Source of the DNA: SAR324 cluster bacterium
Lineage (GTDB): Bacteria > SAR324 > JACQKK01
Assembly: GCA_022574555.1 (NCBI GenBank)
Contig: JACZRV010000019.1
Coordinates: forward strand, 1 to 41,942
Direction: 5' to 3'
DNA length: 41,942 bases
The notes below the pieces were generated by a model, which was given only the letters and a program-made list of their open reading frames with translations, did not search any database and was not told the DNA's origin. Position numbers and translations under genes: made by a program. Below are positions 10,303-17,478 of this stretch, piece after piece. Positions within the stretch are counted from its first letter, which is position 1. Every line of letters starts with the position of its first letter.

Positions 10303-11511
10303 TCAGAACCGGAATCCAAACGTGAAGACGGTGCGTTCGTCGGGAAAATCCCCATTCTCGTCGCCCATCTCGACCGTATAAGATCCGAAACCGACCTCAA
10401 AAATCCAGATGCGGCTCAGGATACCGAAGCTGGGATGCCCGCCGTTGGAGCCAGCCAGCAGGGACAGCCGGGCCGCACCGTCCGCATGGGGAAACAGGCC
10501 CATCGCAAATCCCAGGCGGAGTCTTCTGTCGATCTCCGATCCTGGCAGCGCCGTGCGGGTGAAATCGACAACGTCCGCGGCCATGGTGAAGCGGATTCCG
10601 CGCCAGAACGGGGAAACCGCGAACCCCACGGTGTTGATTTGCGGCAGTTCTCCCGCCTGGGGTGGATCGAACTCCGTCAGGCGCGGCCCGAACTCCATTC
10701 CCACGAGCCGCCCTTCACTATCGAATCCGCCAATATTGAGCATGGATAGGCCGATGCGCGGTTCCCACCCCCCCCTGCCCTGCAACCTGTAGATGAAACC
10801 CAGATCGAGACCGCCCTTGGTGAACGACCTGTTGTTCTGGACATCCAGCCATTCCTGCCGGTTGGTGAGGGAATCCGCCCCGCCTAGCAAATCGCCCGGT
10901 GTGTAGGTTCGATCCACCCCAACGCGATTGATCCCCTTGGCCGTGACACCGTAGGAAAAAGAATCTCCGATTCCGCCAAAGCGGGTGATGAAAATTTGCG
11001 CATCGCGAAAGAACTCGACACGAATCAAGGGAATGGTGCGGTTGGGGAGAATCTGGAGATTTGCAAGCGCCTCTACGCCCAGGCCCAGGGCCAGTCCCTT
11101 TTCCGGGAAGATGACGAACGGCGTGCGGATGGACAAATCGGTGAAGAAGGAACGCCCCAGAAGCGTCTCGAAGTTATCGTTGTCGAGGTCGTCCTGAATC
11201 TCGTCCAGTTCCGCCGAGAATTTATCCGAATCGACCAGCGCCAGCCGCACCGGTTCGTTGAACGCCAGTTGAGGCGTGAACGCCTCGACGGAAGTCTCTT
11301 TGAGACCGTCCAGGCCGGCTGGATTGAAGAAAAGCACCGACGCCTCGTCTGCCACCGCCACGTAGGCCTCGCCCATCAACAGCGGACGGATGAAGGGCAT
11401 CGAACGGCGCAACTCCTTGGCGAACGCGGGTTGCGCGATCCAGATGGACAATAGGGCGGTTGCAAGGAGAGCGGGGAGGCTACGAGGCTTTGGCCTGCTC
11501 CTGCCACGCAT
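10303..11511 (-). CDS. PorV/FadL-like outer-membrane beta-barrel protein
   Basis: The 402-residue product has a signal peptide (about 1-31, ending QPAFA) and then AYVAVADEASVLFFNPAGL, the characteristic start of PorV/TraF/FadL-like barrels. Alternating strands run to a C-terminal aromatic (FTFGFRF), as expected for insertion by the BAM complex. The ATG at 11511 is preferred over an upstream TTG at 11550 because it starts directly with the signal peptide. It still overlaps the upstream FliF-FliG fusion gene by 32 bp, so it is very likely the last gene of the motor-like operon. PorV proteins act as shuttles or anchors in type IX secretion, but no other type IX gene is visible. Here it may be the outer-membrane anchor of the motor-like assembly; that is inference. 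Confidence 0.72.
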   Translation of the reverse strand: MRGRSRPKPRSLPALLATALLSIWIAQPAFAKELRRSMPFIRPLLMGEAYVAVADEASVLFFNPAGLDGLKETSVEAFTPQLAFNEPVRLALVDSDKFSAELDEIQDDLDNDNFETLLGRSFFTDLSIRTPFVIFPEKGLALGLGVEALANLQILPNRTIPLIRVEFFRDAQIFITRFGGIGDSFSYGVTAKGINRVGVDRTYTPGDLLGGADSLTNRQEWLDVQNNRSFTKGGLDLGFIYRLQGRGGWEPRIGLSMLNIGGFDSEGRLVGMEFGPRLTEFDPPQAGELPQINTVGFAVSPFWRGIRFTMAADVVDFTRTALPGSEIDRRLRLGFAMGLFPHADGAARLSLLAGSNGGHPSFGILSRIWIFEVGFGSYTVEMGDENGDFPDERTVFTFGFRF

Positions 11512-13252
11512 CGCTGATCTCTTTGAGATCGATTTTCCCCTCTTCGGCAAGTTGCTGAAAGCGAGCCACTATCTCCTGACGGGCTGCCGTGACGGTCTCG
11601 GCGTCGACGCTGGACGCTCGTAACGTGGTCACCATCCCGGAGCGGGCTTGCTCGGGGAATGCCAGGATCACCTTTCGCTGTAGTTCCGCATCCGCGCCCT
11701 GGATGGCCTGCACCACCACTGCGCTGGGCAGCACCCGTACCACCTGCGGCAGGACGCTTTCCGGCACCAGGGGAATGGACTCGAACATAAAGAACCGCCG
11801 GTCGATCTCTTCCGAGAGCCGGCGATCCTTGGCCTTCACGGCCTTCAAAAGATAACGGATAGTATCCGAGGAAGTGCGCCCAATCAAGTCGACCAATGTC
11901 TTGGGCCCTTCGATATCGACCGTGCGCTCGTCGGGGACGTGACGCGCCTTCTCGGCGAGGTTGAAAGCCACGTCTTCCAGGGCGTCCAGGGGCAGGGAGT
12001 GGAAATTGCCGATCTGCACCGCCACCTCGAGTTGCATTTCTTTGGGCAATTCCTCCAGGATCTTGGCCGTCTCCTGTGGCGAGAGCCGGCTGAGTACCAT
12101 GGCCTTGATTCGCACCGGCTCTTCCTTGATCAGATAAGCGATCTGGCCCTGGGATAGCTCGCCCAGGAACGCGAAGGGATCCGAGCGGATATCCTCGGGC
12201 TGCACCAACTCGTGGGTGATCATGTAGAGGTTGGCCTCACGCATCGTTTCGACCAATTGCGGTGTGGCGGGTGGTTCCTCTTTGCGCACCGTCTCTTCCA
12301 TCCTCTTGTAACCTTCCGCATCGAGTAACGGCATGACGGTTTGACGGGCAACGCGTGCCCCGAGGGCGTGAATCAGGCTCACGAGTTTTTCCGGTTGATC
12401 CTGCCAGTCGCGCAGCAATTGCTGGGCCAGGTCCGGGCGGCCCACCAGGCTCCTCACGACGTCCTTACGCAGATCGTCCAATAGATTGCGCTGCTCGCGA
12501 GCTTCCTGGAGCGCCTGGGCTTCCTTGGCAATTTCTGCGGCCACGTCAGGTTCCGGCGGTGGTGGCGGTGATGGCGCCACGGCCGGCTCCGATTTTGGCA
12601 TCAAGAATACGCGCATGAGCACCACGATCAGCACCAGGAGCACCAGTCCCATCAGGCCGAAGAGAATCCAGTCGCGTGTGCTCAGATCCCACAACTCGGG
12701 TTCGGAGGGCTTCAAAACATCGGATGACAAAATTTCCGGATCGCCACTTTGCACCACGCCTTCGGGGGTGATGACCTGCAGGTCGAACGTATCGCCCCGC
12801 TCCGGCACGAAATCGGCGAGCACCGGCACCAATGAACGCAAATAATTGACATCGGACGGTGAAATTTCCTCGTTGACGACGATGCGTACACCTACACGCG
12901 TCACCGTGAATTGGGCGCCTTCGGTGGTCGCACGGAAGGTTTGGCGGAACCCGGGGAGTTCGGGGATACCCTCGGCGGTCACCGCGGTGGGCGCCCTTAC
13001 TTTAGCGCCCTCCACCGTGACCCGAAGCACAAAATTTTCGCTGGGGATCAATGCGGAGACCCGTTCGGCCAAGATCTTTTCCAGATCGTTGCGGTAGGCC
13101 TCCAGGGAATCCACTACACGGCCTCCAGCCTGTTGGGCGGCCAGTCTGCTTCCGACTCCGGTCATCAGAGCCGCCAAAACCAGAGCCCACAAAATCATCA
13201 GGACTGCCGTGCGCATGCGTACATTCATGATCGTTCGAAATTCTGCCTTCAT
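11480..13252 (-). CDS. FliF C-terminal half fused to full FliG-like rotor protein
   Basis: The 590-residue protein has an N-terminal hydrophobic segment (15-34), a periplasmic domain (about 45-190), a second membrane helix (196-217), a proline-rich linker and a long cytoplasmic part. In the periplasmic domain, VNEEISPSDVNYLRSLVPVL followed by ERGDTFDLQV matches the last FliF ring-building domain before TM2. Residues 258-285 (LRKDVVRSLVGRPDLAQQLL) look like the FliF tail that binds FliG. From about 290, the ALGARVARQTVMPLLDAEGY segment, DPFAFLGELSQGQIAYLI (358-375), LSRLSPQETAKILEELP (387-403) and the segment at 448-576 follow FliG N, M and C domains in order. It would link an inner-membrane ring to a cytoplasmic rotor. 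TM1-RBM1-RBM2 of normal FliF are missing. It overlaps the upstream gene by 4 bp. Confidence 0.85.
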   Translation of the reverse strand: MKAEFRTIMNVRMRTAVLMILWALVLAALMTGVGSRLAAQQAGGRVVDSLEAYRNDLEKILAERVSALIPSENFVLRVTVEGAKVRAPTAVTAEGIPELPGFRQTFRATTEGAQFTVTRVGVRIVVNEEISPSDVNYLRSLVPVLADFVPERGDTFDLQVITPEGVVQSGDPEILSSDVLKPSEPELWDLSTRDWILFGLMGLVLLVLIVVLMRVFLMPKSEPAVAPSPPPPPEPDVAAEIAKEAQALQEAREQRNLLDDLRKDVVRSLVGRPDLAQQLLRDWQDQPEKLVSLIHALGARVARQTVMPLLDAEGYKRMEETVRKEEPPATPQLVETMREANLYMITHELVQPEDIRSDPFAFLGELSQGQIAYLIKEEPVRIKAMVLSRLSPQETAKILEELPKEMQLEVAVQIGNFHSLPLDALEDVAFNLAEKARHVPDERTVDIEGPKTLVDLIGRTSSDTIRYLLKAVKAKDRRLSEEIDRRFFMFESIPLVPESVLPQVVRVLPSAVVVQAIQGADAELQRKVILAFPEQARSGMVTTLRASSVDAETVTAARQEIVARFQQLAEEGKIDLKEISDAWQEQAKAS

Positions 13253-14145
13253 TGCTCCTCCACCCGGATCTGGGTCACGAGATCTTCGATCTCTCGGTTG
13301 GAGGGGTCGATTTCCAGTGAGCGTTGCCAGTATTTGATGGCCAGATTTTTCCAGTTCATCGCGTAATAAAGCGATCCCAGCATGGCGTAGGCCTGTGCAT
13401 TTTCGGGGTCCACCGCGATAGCCTGCAGAATCTGGTCCAGCGCGGTCTGGAAATCACCGGAGAAATAATGGCTCCGGGCTTTCATTAGAAAAAGCGTGCT
13501 TTGGGCCTCCTTGAGGGGATCGGGCGGCGGCTCGGGCTCGACTCGGGCAAGGCCCTCGTTGAGTTCCTCCAGGGACGTCATCGTCATATCGGGGGGCAAA
13601 TCAGGGGCCTCCGCTTTCCTTTCCAGCGCCGGGGCACCGGGGCGGTTCACGGTAATCACGCGCAGGGCGTCGCCCCTATCCGCATCGAGGCCTAGGCTGG
13701 CGGAGAGTTCCCGGGCGAGGGCGCCGGGCGTCCCCACCATATCTCTATCGGCGACCACGAACACCTGCCGCACGCGGACGAACTCGGAGACGATTTCGGG
13801 TGCGCGGCCCTCAGATGCCACGATGTAGCTGTTGAAGCCGGGCAGCTTGACCCGCTCTGGCCCTTGCCCCGCAGGCGTCTCCCGTTCCATGCGCACGTAG
13901 CCGATGTGGACGGAGACCTCGACCAAGTGATCCCCCAAGATGCTGCGGGCTTCGCGGGTTACCCGCTCCTTGAGGATATTCTCCTGAGAAGCGACGTTGA
14001 TCCCCGGCGGCGAACTCCATTCCACCGCCATCATGCGGGCAGGGAGCAGCAACATTACCAGGGCAGGCAGGGCGATTCCCATTCCGCGCCCCCAGCGCAT
14101 TACCGGGGACAGGCCCATCGGGCGTTTGATCGCTTCCGCGTTCAT
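13249..14145 (-). CDS. FliF-like periplasmic domain protein with TPR tail (A)
   Basis: The 298-residue protein has an N-terminal membrane or signal segment (about 20-40). A domain follows with a V-x-V strand and KLPGF motif (99-104), then LARELSASLGLDADRGDALRVITV (143-166). That last segment closely resembles the FliF sequence in which a helix leads to G-L-D-x-x-R-G-D and a beta strand. Residues about 212-293 are TPR-like helices (FSGDFQTALDQILQAIAVDP, YAMLGSLYYAMNWKNLAIKY). It overlaps both neighbours by 4 bp. I infer a periplasmic ring or scaffold subunit that recruits partners through its TPR. It shares LPGF with the next protein and with the FliF-FliG fusion, so the three form a paralogous set. 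Confidence 0.75.
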   Translation of the reverse strand: MNAEAIKRPMGLSPVMRWGRGMGIALPALVMLLLPARMMAVEWSSPPGINVASQENILKERVTREARSILGDHLVEVSVHIGYVRMERETPAGQGPERVKLPGFNSYIVASEGRAPEIVSEFVRVRQVFVVADRDMVGTPGALARELSASLGLDADRGDALRVITVNRPGAPALERKAEAPDLPPDMTMTSLEELNEGLARVEPEPPPDPLKEAQSTLFLMKARSHYFSGDFQTALDQILQAIAVDPENAQAYAMLGSLYYAMNWKNLAIKYWQRSLEIDPSNREIEDLVTQIRVEEQ

Positions 14146-15095
14146 CGGGTTTCCACTCGCGGTTGAGATTGCACCTTATCCAGGTAGTTCATGACCCGGT
14201 GCACTTCCATGTTGCCCGGATCGTATATCAGAGCCCTTTGCCAAGAGGCGCGGGCCGCACCAAGGTTGTCCAACGAATAGAAAATCGAGCCTTCCATGCT
14301 CAGGTAAGTTGCCCGCTCCGGGTTCGACGTGGCCCGTTGAAATGCCGCCTGGACGATCCGTAACGAATCCACATAGCGGCCTTCCTGATAAGCGATTCGA
14401 GCCTCTTCGACCGCATCCGTCACAGGAGCTGCCCCAGGCGCTTCCGCCGGCGGGGCCAGGGGCTGACCGATCTGTTCCATCAGCTCCTTTTCGGGGATGG
14501 TCGGCGGCAGCTCATCCGGGCTCAATTCGGGAAATGTTTCCTTGAGCACGATCAATTGGTCGCCGCGGGAAGCGGTAAATCGTGCCACGATGGGAACGAT
14601 CTTCCGCAGGAACCGCTCGTAGTATTCGGGCAGCGTCTCGTCCAACAGGATTTTCACCACCAGCCGAGTGAAGGAGGGAGCGCTGTCATCCACTGGGGAA
14701 CTGGGAGAACGGACGAAGATGGGAAAACCGGGCAACTTCTGCTTGCTCGGTTGCAGCCCTGGGGCCGTGATGGCGGGGATGATGCTGCGATCCCATATCA
14801 CCCGCACCGAAAGCACGTATTGTTTCGCCGAAAGATAGCGGTGCAGCGCGGCGTCGATCTCATCCTCCACCCGCTGTTCAAAAGCCACCATGCGCTCGTT
14901 GGAGATCCGGTCAAGGAGATTTTCCGCCTGGGCCGCTGCTTCTCCCGGCACCATGATTGCCGGCAGGGCCGCGATTGCCGGCAGGGCCACCAGCACCGCG
15001 GCGATCATGACGGCCAGCCTGCGAGATCGCCCGGCAGGCACCCTGTGTTGCGAGCGCGGCGAGCGATCAACCCCTCGCCTTTGCACGATGGTCAT
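14142..15095 (-). CDS. FliF-like periplasmic domain protein with TPR tail (B)
   Basis: The 317-residue product has a basic N-terminus, a signal/membrane segment (about 26-56) and a domain with YVLSVRVIW (93-101), KLPGF (120-124) and LVVKILLDETLPEYYERFLR (145-164). TASRGDQLIVL (174-184) follows. Together these match the FliF ring-building motif just before TM2, although no TM2 follows. A Pro/Ala linker leads to TPR-like repeats from about 229 to 310. It lies 3 bp after the lipoprotein gene and overlaps the next gene by 4 bp. As with its neighbour, a role in a periplasmic ring or scaffold is inferred from fold resemblance and operon position. The family is not one I recognise by name. Confidence 0.75.
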   Translation of the reverse strand: MTIVQRRGVDRSPRSQHRVPAGRSRRLAVMIAAVLVALPAIAALPAIMVPGEAAAQAENLLDRISNERMVAFEQRVEDEIDAALHRYLSAKQYVLSVRVIWDRSIIPAITAPGLQPSKQKLPGFPIFVRSPSSPVDDSAPSFTRLVVKILLDETLPEYYERFLRKIVPIVARFTASRGDQLIVLKETFPELSPDELPPTIPEKELMEQIGQPLAPPAEAPGAAPVTDAVEEARIAYQEGRYVDSLRIVQAAFQRATSNPERATYLSMEGSIFYSLDNLGAARASWQRALIYDPGNMEVHRVMNYLDKVQSQPRVETR

Positions 15096-15098
15096 GCC

Positions 15099-15767
15099 TC
15101 ACTCCTCGGGCGGTGGTTCAGGGGCGGGTTCCGGTGCCGTGGCGGGAAGATTGGGCTGCGTAATGTCCTGCTGGGCCCCCAAGAACTCCTGAAATCGCCG
15201 CACTTCCTCATTGGACGGATCGACCACCAGCACTTGCTCGAATTGCTCGTTGGCCAGTTGATAGTTCCCCATCGCGTAATATACCGAACCTTTCATCATC
15301 AGCGCCTGCACATTGTCCGGCTGCACGCTGAGCACCAAATTAATTTGCCGCAGGGCCGCGTTGTAGTCGCCGCTCAGCATCGCCTCCTGGGCTTTTTCGA
15401 TATACTGTGCCGCCAGGAGATCGGAGAATTGTCCGCCCCCAGCCGCACCCCCGGCCGCTGCAGCGGGCTGCTGTTGTCCAATGGAAAGGGGAATTTCTAT
15501 CTCGTAATTGGGCTCGTCGATGACTATGGCAATGGTCGATTCTTCGCCGCGGAACGTGGTTTTGATGCGCACCACCGTCGCCCCGCCTTCCTCGGATTCG
15601 GTGACCTGAATCTGGGTTTCTCCCGATCGGGTGCTCAATATGGACCTTTCTTCGGGCCCGTCTTGAGAGGCACAGGCAGCCACGATCAGTACGGCGGCGA
15701 GTCCCAAAATCCACGGGGCTCTATTATGCGGCCATTGCAGGCCTCGGCGCTCAGAAGCGGTATCCAA
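15099..15767 (-). CDS. TPR lipoprotein of the motor-like operon
   Basis: The 222-residue product has a signal peptide ending in a lipobox (LIVAAC, Cys32), so it should be lipidated and probably sorted to the outer membrane (Ala-Ser follow the cysteine). Residues about 45-98 form a small beta-rich domain. Residues about 115-185 are TPR repeats (YIEKAQEAMLSGDYNAALRQ, MKGSVYYAMGNYQLANEQFE). The tail is rich in Pro, Glu and Ala. It overlaps the upstream FlgO/CsgG-like gene by 17 bp. TPR lipoproteins commonly act as pilotins or assembly adaptors for outer-membrane parts, which would suit this context. Confidence 0.8.
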   Translation of the reverse strand: MDTASERRGLQWPHNRAPWILGLAAVLIVAACASQDGPEERSILSTRSGETQIQVTESEEGGATVVRIKTTFRGEESTIAIVIDEPNYEIEIPLSIGQQQPAAAAGGAAGGGQFSDLLAAQYIEKAQEAMLSGDYNAALRQINLVLSVQPDNVQALMMKGSVYYAMGNYQLANEQFEQVLVVDPSNEEVRRFQEFLGAQQDITQPNLPATAPEPAPEPPPEE

Positions 15768-16806
15768 AACGTATCTCCGTGCCGGTTCCTTCCAAGGTGA
15801 CGGATTGTCCGTCGGAATCCTCCAGATTGCTCTTCGGGAAGATGTTGACGCCTATCTGCACTTCCAGCTCGTCGCCGACGATGAACATCACGCCCAACTT
15901 ATACAGATTGGCGTAATTCAATTGGGGGGCCACCAATTTCCCCAGGCCTCCGTAAATGATCAGCCGCGACGCGCTGGAGGGAAATTGCAAAACGTCATAG
16001 CCGAGGGTCGGCGCAAGGATTAATCCGGTATCCAAGTCGATGTGGGGATCGGGGTTGTTCGCGTTGTTGTCCAGGTAGAGTACCAGCTCGATTCCAAAAG
16101 ACAGGTCCGTGGTGAGCTGGGCACCCTCGCGCACCGAAAGTATCAGAGCGAGGTGATCGGTGCTGCTGCTGCCTACCTTGATGGGAAAAATCATTTCGCC
16201 GATTCCGAAGGCGAGGGATTCTCGTTTCGGCGCCCGGCGGCCAGTGACTTCCTCAACCAAGATGATCGCACCGGTTTGTGCTTCGACGACCTGGATGTAA
16301 ACCGTCAGCTGCCGCCCTTCACGGAAAAGCCCGATATCGATAAATCCGTGGACACCGAGTTTCTCGGCCAGTTCCTTGCGCGCCTCGCCGGAAGGGATGC
16401 CCTTTCGCAGCCGCAAAACGCCGCGCACGATCTTGGTCTCCAGACGCTCGCATTCCTGGCATTGCACGAGCTTGATCGCGGGATTGGCTTCGAGCAGCTG
16501 CTCCAGAAAGATGACTCGGGCCTTTTGACGGAAATCGTTGTCGATATCGTGGCCGTAACGCACCGAATTGATCGCCAGAATCGAAACCTGATCGGCGATC
16601 TGGTTCAGTGACGCGGCAACCAGACTGACCGCCTCTTCGAGTTGGAACAGTTCCTCGTCGGCGCGAAAAGAAAACGGCTCTTCATCGGCTTTTTGCGCAT
16701 GGACCACACCGCCCGCCAGAAAAAGCGACAATATCACCCAGAATGTCCCCGCCATGCGAGCGGGAGAACCCGGCGCATACCAGCGCCCAAACACCAAATT
16801 CAACAT
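15751..16806 (-). CDS. FlgO/CsgG-like exported protein with C-terminal barrel-like region
   Basis: The 351-residue protein has a signal peptide (to about residue 37, GGVVHA-Q). The N-terminal domain, about 55-190, contains VSILAINSV, KLVQCQECE, KLGVHGFIDIGLF and VVEAQTGAIILVEEVTG. This pattern is seen in FlgO/CsgG/LpoB-like periplasmic domains. The second half alternates hydrophobic strands and ends in IRFGYRF, as outer-membrane barrels do. The ATG at 16806 has GGAGG 4 bases upstream. It follows the MotB-like gene by 18 bp. The most likely role is an outer-membrane or periplasmic collar of the same assembly; FlgO itself is a flagellar outer-membrane protein in Vibrio. Assignment to FlgO rather than CsgG is uncertain. 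Confidence 0.65.
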   Translation of the reverse strand: MLNLVFGRWYAPGSPARMAGTFWVILSLFLAGGVVHAQKADEEPFSFRADEELFQLEEAVSLVAASLNQIADQVSILAINSVRYGHDIDNDFRQKARVIFLEQLLEANPAIKLVQCQECERLETKIVRGVLRLRKGIPSGEARKELAEKLGVHGFIDIGLFREGRQLTVYIQVVEAQTGAIILVEEVTGRRAPKRESLAFGIGEMIFPIKVGSSSTDHLALILSVREGAQLTTDLSFGIELVLYLDNNANNPDPHIDLDTGLILAPTLGYDVLQFPSSASRLIIYGGLGKLVAPQLNYANLYKLGVMFIVGDELEVQIGVNIFPKSNLEDSDGQSVTLEGTGTEIRFGYRF

Positions 16807-16824
16807 TGACCCTCCGTGGTCAAT

Positions 16825-17478
16825 CTAGCGAAATAAAATGCCGTACTGCTCCAAACTGGTGGGTGGATTGACGAGTATGATTTCCACCCGGCGGTTGGCG
16901 CGCCGCGCGGCCACCAATTCCCCGCCGCGCAACGGATCACCGATGTCATCCGTGTAAGGAACCTTGGGACGAAATTCGGCGAAGGCCCGCACCGAAATCT
17001 GTTTTTCCGGCATGCCCAGGGATCGCATGAATGCCGCCACATTGGTGGCACGGGCCGAGGACAATTCCCAGTTGGTTGGAAAACGGCGGGTCCTGATCGG
17101 TACGTTGTCCGTGTGTCCTTCCACGATGATCAGGTCCCTTTTGTGTTCGTCGAGTTCTTTGATCGTTTCGAACAATGGCCGTAATCGCGGCAGCGCAGCC
17201 TGCTGCACGGTGTCTTGTCCGGTGCGGAACAGAAAGTCCGAAGGCAGCGTGATCACGCACTCCAGCTTGGAGTTGCGCAGCTCGAAATTTTTGTAAAATT
17301 CTCGATTCTGTTCAAAGTAATCGGCGAGCCCGTTACAGTTCTTCGGTGCGGTGGAGAGGCTCGTCAGAAGGACGAAAAATAGGAAGAGCAGGGTCATCAG
17401 ATCGGCAAAGGTCACGATCCACCCATCGCCTTCGCCACCCCCTTTGGCAGCTTTTCCGAGAATCAGTCTTCCGATCAT
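16825..17478 (-). CDS. MotB-like stator subunit (OmpA-type peptidoglycan binding)
   Basis: The 217-residue protein has one N-terminal membrane helix with WIVTFADLMTLLFLFFVLL (20-38). Asp26 occupies the position of the proton-carrying aspartate of MotB. The C-terminal OmpA/MotB domain carries VEGHTDNVPI (119-128), NWELSSARA (136-144) and ANRRVEI (194-200), the peptidoglycan-binding signature. It would form the ion channel with the MotA-like protein and fix it to the cell wall. The genes overlap by 4 bp (ATGA), indicating translational coupling. The protein is shorter than typical MotB (about 250-300) because the linker between membrane helix and OmpA domain is short. Confidence 0.92.
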   Translation of the reverse strand: MIGRLILGKAAKGGGEGDGWIVTFADLMTLLFLFFVLLTSLSTAPKNCNGLADYFEQNREFYKNFELRNSKLECVITLPSDFLFRTGQDTVQQAALPRLRPLFETIKELDEHKRDLIIVEGHTDNVPIRTRRFPTNWELSSARATNVAAFMRSLGMPEKQISVRAFAEFRPKVPYTDDIGDPLRGGELVAARRANRRVEIILVNPPTSLEQYGILFR

